Positions 40,004-47,580 of a stretch of DNA of 64,000 nt are shown here, piece after piece. Source of the DNA: Spectribacter acetivorans (GTDB taxonomy: Bacteria > Pseudomonadota > Gammaproteobacteria > Nevskiales > Salinisphaeraceae); NCBI RefSeq assembly GCF_031846305.1, contig NZ_JAVRHY010000015.1, positions 3,237 to 67,236 on the forward strand, given 5' to 3'. Made by a program: the position numbers and the translations under genes. Each line of letters starts with the position of its first letter. The first letter of the stretch is position 1. The notes under the pieces are model-generated. The model saw only the letters and a program-made list of their open reading frames with translations. It was not told the origin of the DNA and ran no database searches.

Positions 40004-40543
40004 ATGAGTCAGTCACTACAGGATCAGCTTCTGAAGGCCGGCGCGGTCAAGCCCAAGCAGGCGAAGAAGGCGCGGCGCGAGAAGGCGCAGGAACAGGCGG
40101 CGGCCCGCAAAGGCAATTCGTCGACGGACAATGCGTCGCTGCAGACCGAGATTGCCGCGGCGGAAGCCGCCAAACGCGAGCGCGACCGGCAGCTCAACGT
40201 CGAACGGAAGGCGCGCCGCGAAGCGCAGGAGCAAGACCATGCCATCGGGCAAATCATCGAGCGCAATCGAATCGAAGCCGATGGCGACGTCGCCTACAAC
40301 TACAACCTGGGCAATCGGATTCGGCGCTTGGCGGTGAGTCAGTCACAGCAGCGTGATCTGGCGGCAGGCAGGCTGGCGATCGTTCGCCATCGGGAGCAGT
40401 CCGCCATCGTGCCCGCCGCCGTGGGCCGGCGGTTGATGGAAAAAATCCCCGCGCAGGTCTGGCTGGTCACGGCGGCTGACGAAACGCCCGATCCCGACGA
40501 TCCCTATGCCGACTACCCGGTGCCGGATGATCTGATGTGGTGA
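40004..40543 (+). CDS. yaiL: DUF2058/YaiL family protein
   Basis: A 179-residue protein from ATG 40004, with GGAGA 10 bases upstream. It matches E. coli YaiL along its length: 'LQDQLLKAGAVKPKQAKKAR' N-terminus, a Lys/Arg/Glu-rich coiled-coil middle (about 25-80), 'IGQIIERNRIEADGDVAYNY' and the C-terminal 'DDPYADYPVPDDLMW'. The protein is a nucleoprotein or polysome-associated candidate in E. coli, without a defined function. It lies 22 bases after the CoA transferase stop and its end is 7 bases from the convergent thioesterase stop. Conservation in gammaproteobacteria supports the taxonomic inference. Confidence 0.92.
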   Translation: MSQSLQDQLLKAGAVKPKQAKKARREKAQEQAAARKGNSSTDNASLQTEIAAAEAAKRERDRQLNVERKARREAQEQDHAIGQIIERNRIEADGDVAYNYNLGNRIRRLAVSQSQQRDLAAGRLAIVRHREQSAIVPAAVGRRLMEKIPAQVWLVTAADETPDPDDPYADYPVPDDLMW

Positions 40544-40550
40544 GGCCGGT

Positions 40551-41357
40551 TCAGGCCGGCTTGTTCCGTTCGTCGGGCAAGCGCACCAGCGCCAGTTGGC
40601 GCGAGCGGGCCACCAGCTGGTCCTCGGTATCCCAGATTTCCCCGTCTTCCTCGGCATAGCCGCCGGAAATGAAACGGGTGACGAAGCGGCAGCGCAGCGG
40701 GCCGGGGGCCGGCCGTTGCCGGATGTGGGTGGTCATCTCGATGGTCGGCACCCAGCCGACCGGGCCGATCTGCCGGAGCACCGGCGGCGGGAAGGCGTCG
40801 GCGAACAGCGCCAGCGACAGCACGTCGGGTTCGCGGTAATCGGCGAACGAGACCCAACCGGTCAGTTCGCAGGTGTCGTCGTACTCGCCGCGTAGCCAGG
40901 CGGCCGTCTCGGGCGCCAGCCGGATGTCCAGATTCTTGAAGATGCGGAAGCCGATATCCGCGTGCACGCAGTCCTCCAGCCGGGGCACGCGCGGCGGGCT
41001 GCCGGCGATGTGGTCGAGGCCGTCGCGGCGGTCCAGGTCGCCGAAGGCGGCGGTCACCCGCAGGCAGTCCTCGCCGTCCTGACACAGGGTGGCGTCGGCA
41101 TAGGTCAGTTTCTTGCCCGACTTCAACGGCGTCACGCGGATGTCTACCTCGCGGCATACCACCGGCCGGAAGAAATGCGCCGTGATCGAGAACGGGTCCG
41201 GGTGGGGCAGGGCCTCACTCAGCGCTCGCGCGGCCACGGCCATCAGGTAACCGCCGTTGGGAATGTCGCCGATGTTCCAGTTCTGGTTGATGCTGGCGCG
41301 AAAAGTATGCGCGTCGAGGCGTTCGAGCGCAAGGTCGTCATCGAATCGAAAGGTCAT
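40551..41357 (-). CDS. TesB-like acyl-CoA thioesterase (double hotdog)
   Basis: A 268-residue cytosolic protein from ATG 41357. Two hotdog repeats are apparent: the first around 'NIGDIPNGGYLMAVAARALS' and 'DPFSITAHFFRPVVCREVDI', the second around 'WVPTIEMTTHIRQRPAPGPL' and 'RCRFVTRFISGGYAEEDGEI' ending 'LVARSRQLALVRLP'. This matches the acyl-CoA thioesterase 2 domain family. It should hydrolyse acyl-CoA to free acid and CoA. It is convergent with yaiL and precedes the radical SAM gene by about 65 bp on the same strand, so read-through from one to the other would run downstream from the radical SAM gene into this one only in the minus direction: the radical SAM gene lies downstream. Confidence 0.85.
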   Translation of the reverse strand: MTFRFDDDLALERLDAHTFRASINQNWNIGDIPNGGYLMAVAARALSEALPHPDPFSITAHFFRPVVCREVDIRVTPLKSGKKLTYADATLCQDGEDCLRVTAAFGDLDRRDGLDHIAGSPPRVPRLEDCVHADIGFRIFKNLDIRLAPETAAWLRGEYDDTCELTGWVSFADYREPDVLSLALFADAFPPPVLRQIGPVGWVPTIEMTTHIRQRPAPGPLRCRFVTRFISGGYAEEDGEIWDTEDQLVARSRQLALVRLPDERNKPA

Positions 41358-41422
41358 GATGGCCGGAGTTGATGGGGTCGGGGCGCCGCGGTGGGCCCGC
41401 GAAATTTACCATGCCTGTCGGA

Positions 41423-43552
41423 TCACAGGAGCGGGAGCTGGTCTCCCGTACGTGGTGGCAGGCGAAAGTGCTCGGTTGTCAGATTGGGGCGCGCGCTCCG
41501 GTTGAGGCCGTTCTTCCGGCAGGCCAGGGCAAAGCGCTGGGCAATCAGGTCGGCGAACTTGCCGGTGCCGGTCAACCGCTGCCCCCAGGCAGCGTCGTAG
41601 TCCCGGCCGCCGCGCGACTGCTGGATCAGGCTCATGACGTGGGCCGCACGGTCGGGAAAATGCGCCGCCAGCCAGTCGCGGAATATCTGCTTGACCTCCC
41701 AGGGCAGCCGCAACAGCACGTAGCCCGCGCCGCGGGCACCATGCTCGGAGGCCGCCTGCACGATGGCCTCCAGCTCATGGTCGGTGATCGCCGGGATCAC
41801 GGGTGCGGCCATCACCGACGTGGGCACCCCGGCGGCAGCCAGCTGCCGCACGGTGTCGAGCCGCGCGGCCGGCGAGGCGGTGCGGGGTTCGAGAATCCGC
41901 TTGAGCGAGGCATCCAGCGTGGTGATCGAGACTGCCGCCGACACCAGATTGTCGGCCGCCATGTCGCCGAGAATATCCATATCCCGCAGGATCAGTCGGC
42001 TCTTCGTGAGCAGGCTCACCGGGTGTCGGTGGGCTGCCAGCACTTCCAGAATGTCCCGGGTGACCCGCAGCCGCTTTTCCACCGGCTGATAGGCATCGGT
42101 ATTGATGCCCAGCGAGATTGGCGTGGGCTGGTAGCCCGGCTTGCGTAGTTCGGATTCGAGCAGCGCGGCCGCATTCTCCTTGTAGAAGATGCGGGTTTCG
42201 AAATCCAGCCCGGGCGACAGATCCAGATAGCTGTGGCTGGGGCGAGCGAAGCAGTTGTGACTGACCACGCCGTTGGCGATGAAATCGCCGGTTCCGGTGG
42301 TGATGTCGAACAGCTCCCGTTCGCCGGGCAGGCGTTCGACCGTCCGGATACCGAGATCGGCCTCGCTCTTGATGGCGATACCGGCTGGCGAACATTTCCG
42401 CCGGATGGCCGGGTCGACGGTGTGGATGAAACGCATCTGCTCGCCGAGACCGCCGACCAGGCGAATGACGGTCATGTCGCGGCCACCGGGACGAGGGCCA
42501 TGCTCCCGGCAGTGGGTGAACCCCAGGTGGTCCAGGCAGGTGACGAGGGCCCCGAGGATGGCCGGGTCGCTGTTGCTGATGCGCAGATTGTTCCCCGCGC
42601 GGTGACCTTCGGCATCGAACAGGCCGGCAACGAAGCCCTTCCGCCAGGACCCGCTCGGGTCGGTCGGCCAATCGATGAGGCCATGGACGGTTTCGAAGGC
42701 CTGCCGGCTTGATGCCCGCAATCCGGCAATCTCGGCTCGGCCTGCTGCTGCCTGCTGAAATACGAAGCGTTTCGTAGCCACGCCGAATTCATGCAGATAA
42801 TCGTGGCTGCGCTGCAGCCCGTCGGCGTCCTTCAGCGCGAGCCGGCAGCGGTAAACCTTGCTCGGGCCGCGACCGGGACGGTCGTAGATATAGCGTCCCA
42901 GATGCCCGTCGCCGCGAAGCATGCCGGTCAGATAGCCGCGTCGATAATCGGTGTCGTGGACCGGTTGCGCGGAAAATCGGCCGGTTCCCATCAGCTTGTT
43001 GTTGCCGGTCAGATATGGCCTTTGCTCGCCGCGGACGACGGGCGGCGTGACATGTTTCCAGCCTCGTTCGGTCAGAAAGCGGTGATCGCTGCTGGCGTTC
43101 AGCACCGTGCCGTCAGCCAGCGTGACGCGAAAGGCCGGCTTGCGGGACGACCAGTGCGCCCGAACGCGCGTGGGCACATAGCGCCGGTACCAGCCGTCGC
43201 GCTGTGTGCCGATGATGATGTCGCCGACCTGCAGTTTGCGCAGGGGCCGGTGCCGGCCGTCGGCCATCAGGATGGGCGTGTCCCCGTCCAGACAGTAGGG
43301 GCACCCATGCTCGCAGCCACGATAGGGATTGATCGAGGCGTCGAATGGAATGTCCGGTGATTGGTTGCGGCTGATCAGCCGTCGGGCGGGGTCGGCTCGG
43401 ACGATCGTGGCGGGGGCGGAAGTCCCGGCTTCTTCGTCGTCACCCGGCCAGCCGTCGTCGAACGCCTCGCGTTCGTCGCGCGCGAAGCGGCCGGCGCGGT
43501 TGCCGGTGGCCCCGCGGCCCTTGGCCGCATTCGGTTGGTGGCGTGCTGCCAT
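41423..43552 (-). CDS. PA0069-family radical SAM protein (SPL-like) interrupted by an in-frame intein
   Basis: A 709-residue precursor from ATG 43552. The exteins (residues 1-86 and 434-709, 362 aa together) match the PA0069/Rv2578c spore-photoproduct-lyase-like radical SAM family: 'KGRGATGNRAGRF' N-terminus, 'PYRGCEHGCPY' then 'CFARPSHSYLDLSPGLDFET', 'ISLGINTDAYQPVEKRLRVT' and 'LLRLPWEVKQIF'. The [4Fe-4S] ligands are Cys80, Cys84 and, after splicing, Cys434. Residues 87-433 are an intein that splits this motif. The protein therefore cannot bind its cluster until splicing occurs. Exact function is unknown; relatives are predicted DNA-lesion or RNA-modifying enzymes. A LexA-type palindrome abuts the start codon, so expression is probably SOS induced. 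No ribosome-binding site is visible, suggesting leaderless translation. Confidence 0.93.
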   Translation of the reverse strand: MAARHQPNAAKGRGATGNRAGRFARDEREAFDDGWPGDDEEAGTSAPATIVRADPARRLISRNQSPDIPFDASINPYRGCEHGCPYCLDGDTPILMADGRHRPLRKLQVGDIIIGTQRDGWYRRYVPTRVRAHWSSRKPAFRVTLADGTVLNASSDHRFLTERGWKHVTPPVVRGEQRPYLTGNNKLMGTGRFSAQPVHDTDYRRGYLTGMLRGDGHLGRYIYDRPGRGPSKVYRCRLALKDADGLQRSHDYLHEFGVATKRFVFQQAAAGRAEIAGLRASSRQAFETVHGLIDWPTDPSGSWRKGFVAGLFDAEGHRAGNNLRISNSDPAILGALVTCLDHLGFTHCREHGPRPGGRDMTVIRLVGGLGEQMRFIHTVDPAIRRKCSPAGIAIKSEADLGIRTVERLPGERELFDITTGTGDFIANGVVSHNCFARPSHSYLDLSPGLDFETRIFYKENAAALLESELRKPGYQPTPISLGINTDAYQPVEKRLRVTRDILEVLAAHRHPVSLLTKSRLILRDMDILGDMAADNLVSAAVSITTLDASLKRILEPRTASPAARLDTVRQLAAAGVPTSVMAAPVIPAITDHELEAIVQAASEHGARGAGYVLLRLPWEVKQIFRDWLAAHFPDRAAHVMSLIQQSRGGRDYDAAWGQRLTGTGKFADLIAQRFALACRKNGLNRSARPNLTTEHFRLPPRTGDQLPLL
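42254..43294 (-). mobile_element. intein with LAGLIDADG homing endonuclease domain, 347 residues
   Basis: Begins at Cys87 with block A 'CLDGDTPILMADG', block B around His157 ('SSDHRFLTERGW'), two dodecapeptide motifs 'GYLTGMLRGDGHL' (residues 206-218, Asp215) and 'GFVAGLFDAEGHR' (306-318, Glu315), and block F/G 'LFDITTGTGDFIANGVVSHN' ending His432-Asn433, followed by Cys434 as the +1 nucleophile. All class 1 splicing residues (Cys1, block B His, penultimate His, Asn, Cys+1) and both endonuclease acidic residues are present, so it looks competent for both splicing and homing. It is inserted between Tyr86 and the third cysteine of the radical SAM Cx3Cx2C motif. Length is typical of a bifunctional intein. 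Confidence 0.95.
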
Positions 43553-43584
43553 GCCGATAACTGTAAATTAATACAGTTATCGGC
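43553..43584 (-). promoter_or_regulatory. LexA/SOS box within a perfect 13-base-arm palindrome
   Basis: Arms 43553-43565 and 43572-43584 are perfect reverse complements around a 6-base AATTAA centre. Inside lies CTGT-N8-ACAG (43561-43576), the E. coli-type LexA consensus, with an AT-rich core. The palindrome begins one base from the ATG of the intein-containing radical SAM gene; the only other flanking gene ends 28 bp away, so this gene must be the target. On the minus strand TATTAAT in the centre could be the -10 element, placing the transcript start at or near the ATG. Confidence 0.85.
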
Positions 43585-43612
43585 GCCAGCGTTTTCCGGC
43601 TTGCCGGGCGTC

Positions 43613-44521
43613 TCAGTGTTGGTCGAAAAAGCGCAGGATGGCGGCGGCGCCGGTCTGCGGGATCTCGGTCTGCCAGAAATGGCCGGCGAAGGGCAGCATT
43701 TCCGGGTTGTCGTCGGCGCCGGGAATGGCCTGCGCCAGTTCCACCGCCCAGGAGGCCAGCAGGAAACGGTCTTCGGCGGCCCAGATCACGTGGGCGGGCT
43801 TGTCCCAGGCTTTCAGGGTGGCCACGGCGTCCTGGGTCCAGTGATTGGTCTGGGCGGTGGTGTAGGCAATCCAGTGGTCGAGCCGTTCGCCACCCTCGTT
43901 CAGGGCGGCATGCCAGTCCTGCAGGAATGCCTCCGGGATTCGCCGCCGGAAGGTGGTCTGGGGCCAGGGGAACAGCCGCATCAGCACCTGCGGGATGCGG
44001 GCGGCCGCGAGCGGCTTGATCGCCCGGCCCATCGCCATCAGTCCGTCGATGATCGGCACCGGCCAGTTGTCGAAGCAGACCACGTCGGTGAGCACCACGG
44101 CGTCGATGCGCTCGCCGTGACGCTTGAGCATCTGACCGCCATGGGCGCCACCCTGGTCGTGGAAGACGGCACGACAGGTGTCGATGCCCAGGTGATCGAG
44201 CAGGGCGGCCAGCATGTCGGCCTGACCGGGGCTGGCAAGATCGGCATCGGCCGACGGCGTTGATTCGCCCAGGCCAAGCAGGTCCGGAACGATGCAGTCG
44301 TAATGTTCGCCGAGCGCCCCGAGCAGCGGTTCCCACAATCGGCAGGAGGTGGGAATACCGTGCACGAGCAGCAGGGGCGGCGCTTCGCCATCCGGCCCGT
44401 GGCGCAGATAGGCCACCCGGCCCATGTCGAGGTCGGCGAACTGCCGCTCGAGGGTGCCCGGGGTCAGGGTGTCGGCTTCGGCGCGGAAGCGGCGAGTCGG
44501 TTTCTTCGGATAGGTTAGCAT
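43613..44521 (-). CDS. alpha/beta hydrolase with Asp nucleophile, haloalkane dehalogenase/epoxide hydrolase-like
   Basis: A 302-residue hydrolase from ATG 44521. Oxyanion motif 'LLVHGIPTSCRLWEP' and nucleophile Asp122 in 'VFHDQGGAHGGQML' (usual Gly-x-Asp/Ser-x-Gly context read as His-Asp-Gln-Gly-Gly), with the base His in 'LPFAGHFWQTEIPQTG'. Asp nucleophiles are used by haloalkane dehalogenases and epoxide hydrolases. Unlike the gene at 5442 it has Gln rather than Trp after the nucleophile and Ile-Pro in the HGxP motif, so dehalogenase activity is less certain. It ends 60 bp upstream of the radical SAM start on the same strand and follows the SDR gene by 31 bp. Confidence 0.8.
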   Translation of the reverse strand: MLTYPKKPTRRFRAEADTLTPGTLERQFADLDMGRVAYLRHGPDGEAPPLLLVHGIPTSCRLWEPLLGALGEHYDCIVPDLLGLGESTPSADADLASPGQADMLAALLDHLGIDTCRAVFHDQGGAHGGQMLKRHGERIDAVVLTDVVCFDNWPVPIIDGLMAMGRAIKPLAAARIPQVLMRLFPWPQTTFRRRIPEAFLQDWHAALNEGGERLDHWIAYTTAQTNHWTQDAVATLKAWDKPAHVIWAAEDRFLLASWAVELAQAIPGADDNPEMLPFAGHFWQTEIPQTGAAAILRFFDQH

Positions 44522-44552
44522 GGCTTGATGCTACGCCGGCATCCGGGTGGGC

Positions 44553-45326
44553 TCAATACGGAATCCGCTCGCCGTCCCAGGCGAACAGTCCGCCGGAGTC
44601 GTCCGGCGTGAGTCCGGCGATCACGGCCAGCAGCCGCGTGGCGGCGAACGCCGGGGTGAACAACTTGCCGGCCGGTACGTTGCGCTGGAATGGCCGCGAC
44701 AGCTCTGTGTCGGTGGTGCCCGGATGCAGACCCACCACGATGGATTGCTTGTTGCGGCGACGCATTTCGATTGCCGCCGTGCGGGTGAACTGGTTCTGCG
44801 CGGCCTTGGCGGCGCGATAGCTGTACCAGCCGCCCAGGTGATTGTCGGCGATCGAGCCGACGCGGGCGGACAGGCTGGCGAACACCGCCCGTCGTTCGTG
44901 GGTAAGCAGCGGTTCAGCGTGCTTGAGCAGCAGAATGGGCCCGAAGGCGTTGACCGCAAACCCGGCGGCCAGCCGATCGGGCGTGATGTCGGCCAGCCGC
45001 TTTTCCGGCCGGAGACCGGTATCCCGGTCATGCAGCAGTCCGGCGCAGACGATGATCATATCCAGCGCGGGCGTGTGTTCTTCTACCCGTTCCATCGCGC
45101 GCTGAATGCTGTTCTCGTCGGTGAGGTCCAGCGCCAGTGGCAGCACGCGCTTTTCGTCGGCGCGGACCAGCTCGGTGAGCCCGGGACTGTCGGCATCGCG
45201 ACTGGTGACGATCAGCGTCGCCACGTGCTTGTCTTGTAACAGTTGCTCGGCAAGTGCCCGGCCCAGCCCGCGGGCGGCGCCCTGCACCATGACCCGGGCA
45301 TTTTGGGGCAGCTGCTCAAATGCCAT
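44553..45326 (-). CDS. short-chain dehydrogenase/reductase, CsgA/C-factor-like
   Basis: A 257-residue SDR from ATG 45326. The cofactor loop 'VMVQGAARGLGRALAEQLLQ' is a Gly-x-x-x-Gly-x-Gly variant with Ala-Arg, followed by 'IIVCAGLLHD', catalytic Ser region 'VFASLSARVGSIADN' and 'YSYRAAKAAQNQF' (Tyr-x-x-x-Lys). 'IVVGLHPGTTDTELSRPFQR' and the C-terminal 'SGGLFAWDGERIPY' are typical of the C-factor branch. Substrate unknown. The following Asp-nucleophile hydrolase gene starts 31 bases downstream, so the pair likely forms an operon, possibly ending before the LexA box. Confidence 0.88.
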   Translation of the reverse strand: MAFEQLPQNARVMVQGAARGLGRALAEQLLQDKHVATLIVTSRDADSPGLTELVRADEKRVLPLALDLTDENSIQRAMERVEEHTPALDMIIVCAGLLHDRDTGLRPEKRLADITPDRLAAGFAVNAFGPILLLKHAEPLLTHERRAVFASLSARVGSIADNHLGGWYSYRAAKAAQNQFTRTAAIEMRRRNKQSIVVGLHPGTTDTELSRPFQRNVPAGKLFTPAFAATRLLAVIAGLTPDDSGGLFAWDGERIPY

Positions 45327-45381
45327 GACGGGTGGTCCGGTTGCTGATATCGGTGCCGGGCATGTCCGGCTGGCGTAGAGT

Positions 45382-46446
45382 GTGCGCCCGCGTCGCGTCG
45401 ACGTTCTTCTGCGGTCCGTGTTGTTGCAAGTTCATCGTCATCAATCCCTGCTGCGTGCGGCGCGCATTTTCTGGCGACATATTCTGCGTTACCGCCGCCT
45501 GTTGCCGGTGGCCAGCTTCGCCGCCGGCTTGGCCAGTTTCTTTCTGGTCGAGCGCCAGGCCCAGCTGGCGCAGTGGCTGACGGCCTTTCTGCTGCTGGGC
45601 TGGATCTGGCTGATCGGCGAGGGCCTGTTCGGCCGGCTGCTGTCGCGCTGGCTGCGGCCGCAGTGGTCCGAGGCCGCTACCCGGCTGGCGGCCCAGTCGC
45701 TGCACCAGGAAACGCTGTTCTTCACGCTGCCCTTCTTCCTCGCGACCACCACCTGGGCCAGCGGCCAGGTGCTGTTCACCGGCACGCTGATGCTGGCGGC
45801 AGCGGCGTCGATCGTGGATCCGATCTATCTGGGTTTGATTGCCTGTCGGCGATGGCTGTTTCTGGGTTTTCATGCCTTCACCCTGTTCGTGGCCCTGCTC
45901 ACGGCGCTGCCCATCATGCTGCAGCTGACCACCGGCGAGAGCCTGGGGCTGGCCACGCTGGCGATGATGATCTTCGCCCTGCCGGGCGTGGCCGGGGTGC
46001 TGGACGTGCGCCGCACCCGGCGCTGGCTCACGATGGGGATACTCACCCTGGCGCTGGGCGGATTCGCCTGGACCACCCGCGGCTGGATTCCGCCGGCGAC
46101 GCTGCGCGTGACCGACGCGGCCATCACCTTCCGGGTGACCGAGCAGCAGCGTATTCACGGGGAACATCGACCGCTGGTCGATGCGGACCGCCTTGCCGAG
46201 GGTCTTTACGCATTCACCGCCATCCGTGCGCCACGCGGACTGCATCAGCCGATCATCCACGAATGGCGGCACGAGGGCCGAGTGGTCGACCGCATCGAGA
46301 TCGAGATCGTCGGCGGCCGCGAACAGGGTTATCGCGCCTGGAGCCACAAAACCGAGTTTCCGCCGAATCCGCATGGGGACTGGCAGGTGGTGGTGCGGAC
46401 CGACGACGGTCAGTTGATCGGTGTGATCCGCTTCAGAGTGGTCTGA
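45382..46446 (+). CDS. membrane protein with C-terminal DUF2914 domain (DUF5924-like)
   Basis: A 354-residue inner-membrane protein. GTG 45382 gives the longest sensible product, but GTG/TTG codons near 45418-45424 are possible alternatives. Six to seven hydrophobic helices cover residues about 35-235 ('ASFAAGLASFFLVERQAQ', 'TAFLLLGWIWLIGEGLFG', 'LATLAMMIFALPGVAGVLDV'). The C-terminal 110 residues form a periplasmic or exposed beta domain like DUF2914: 'LYAFTAIRAPRGLHQPIIHE', 'WRHEGRVVDRIEIEIVGG', 'YRAWSHKTEFPPNPHGDWQV' and 'DDGQLIGVIRFRVV'. Function unknown. It is divergent from the SDR gene. Confidence 0.82.
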   Translation: MRPRRVDVLLRSVLLQVHRHQSLLRAARIFWRHILRYRRLLPVASFAAGLASFFLVERQAQLAQWLTAFLLLGWIWLIGEGLFGRLLSRWLRPQWSEAATRLAAQSLHQETLFFTLPFFLATTTWASGQVLFTGTLMLAAAASIVDPIYLGLIACRRWLFLGFHAFTLFVALLTALPIMLQLTTGESLGLATLAMMIFALPGVAGVLDVRRTRRWLTMGILTLALGGFAWTTRGWIPPATLRVTDAAITFRVTEQQRIHGEHRPLVDADRLAEGLYAFTAIRAPRGLHQPIIHEWRHEGRVVDRIEIEIVGGREQGYRAWSHKTEFPPNPHGDWQVVVRTDDGQLIGVIRFRVV

Positions 46447-46456
46447 GGCCCTCGGG

Positions 46457-47419
46457 TCAGCCCAGTTCCATCGCCCGGTGGTACACCACCTGGAAGCTGA
46501 AGGTCTTGGACTTGGTGCGCTTTTCCAGCAGTGCCGCCAGCTTGTCGAGCCGATCGGGCAATGCCATGAGTTTGTCCTGGGCTTCGCGGCCGGCACCGTC
46601 GTCGGGCTTCAGGTTGGCGATGCCCCAGGCCTCGAGGCATTCCTCCACCAGCTTGCGGTAGTCGCCGGGGCCATAGATGCCGGCGCGCCGCACCACATCC
46701 GCCATCTCGGCATAGCCGTCGATGGTGTGGCCGGGCATGGACAGCCGCGGCAGCACCTTGAGGGCGGCTTCCAGCGCCCGGGTAGAGTCGATTTCCAGCA
46801 GGCCGCGGAACACGTCGCGGTAGAAGCGGAAGTGACGCGCCTCGTCACTGGCCACGTGGGCCAGCAGGCGCTGGATCACCGGTTCGTACTGCCCGGCGAT
46901 GCGGGCGGTGTTGGCGTGGGCGGCCTGGGTGGCCCGCTCCTGCAGGCTGGTGTAAGCCAGCAACTGGTACGGGTCGCCATTCCATTCCGGATCGAAGCCG
47001 GCCTCGATGTACTGGTACTGCAGCTTCTCGAACGCGCGCATGTCCAGGATGCGGGCGTCGCGCACGTAATCGTGCAGTACGCAGCCGTGGCGGTCTTCCT
47101 CCGCCGTCCAAAGGTAATTCCAGCGCGACCAGGCGTTGTCCTCGCCCAGGTAGACCGCCACCAGCCGATGGAAATGCGGCAGGCCCTCCTCGGTGAGCAG
47201 ATTCAGGGCCAGGGCCACGCGCACCTCGTCGGGAATCCCGCGGGCGCGGTCGGGCAGGGCGGCCATGTCGCGGGCCTGCTCGTCGGTCATCTGTTCGCTG
47301 GCGGGCAGGAAATCACTGGGCCACCACAGGCGGCGTTCGCTGATGTGGCGCTCCATGAGCTCACCCACCAGCGGCTCGATGGCGGCCAGCGCCTCCGACT
47401 TGGCGTTGATCGAATTCAT
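46457..47419 (-). CDS. soluble acyl-[ACP] desaturase (DesA-type)
   Basis: A 320-residue helical di-iron protein from ATG 47419. The two ferritin-like iron motifs are visible: 'LWTAEEDRHGCVLHDYV' (Glu-Glu-x-x-His) and 'HVASDEARHFRFYRDVF' (Asp-Glu-x-Arg-His), with an additional Glu in 'ALALNLLTEEGLPHFHRL'. This is the plant/actinobacterial stearoyl-ACP desaturase fold, unrelated to the membrane desaturase at 19098. It would insert a double bond into an acyl-ACP using oxygen and ferredoxin. Having both systems suggests aerobic desaturation of different substrates. The redox partner gene is not adjacent. No strong ribosome site precedes the start. Confidence 0.9.
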   Translation of the reverse strand: MNSINAKSEALAAIEPLVGELMERHISERRLWWPSDFLPASEQMTDEQARDMAALPDRARGIPDEVRVALALNLLTEEGLPHFHRLVAVYLGEDNAWSRWNYLWTAEEDRHGCVLHDYVRDARILDMRAFEKLQYQYIEAGFDPEWNGDPYQLLAYTSLQERATQAAHANTARIAGQYEPVIQRLLAHVASDEARHFRFYRDVFRGLLEIDSTRALEAALKVLPRLSMPGHTIDGYAEMADVVRRAGIYGPGDYRKLVEECLEAWGIANLKPDDGAGREAQDKLMALPDRLDKLAALLEKRTKSKTFSFQVVYHRAMELG

Positions 47420-47552
47420 GTTGGCTGCGGACGTGGCGATGGCGGTCTCCTTCCAGTCACACCGGTTTGCAGGCCCGACCTTCCGTCAATGCCTGGTTGA
47501 CGGGCTATGGGTCAGTTGGCCGAGATGTTCGAGATTACCATTACCGGCGGTC

Positions 47553-47566
47553 ACTGTCGTGACAGT
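47553..47566. promoter_or_regulatory. short perfect palindrome upstream of the acyl-ACP desaturase gene
   Basis: ACTGTC-GT-GACAGT, with TTACC (47541-47545) and GGTAA (47570-47574) roughly flanking it as outer arms. It lies 15 bp past the glyoxalase I stop and 134 bp before the desaturase start on the same strand, so it could be a terminator stem of the first or an operator of the second. No T run follows, which favours an operator. Confidence 0.4.
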
Positions 47567-47580
47567 CGGTGGTAAGCGCC

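Noticed and set aside
42233..42712. Plus-strand open frame antisense to the intein C-terminal half
   Set aside because: No family similarity; overlaps a clear intein coding segment.
42254..43294. Free-standing homing endonuclease gene inserted in the radical SAM gene
   Set aside because: The insertion is in frame with both exteins and has full splicing blocks A, B, F and G, so it is an intein and not a separate gene or intron-encoded endonuclease.
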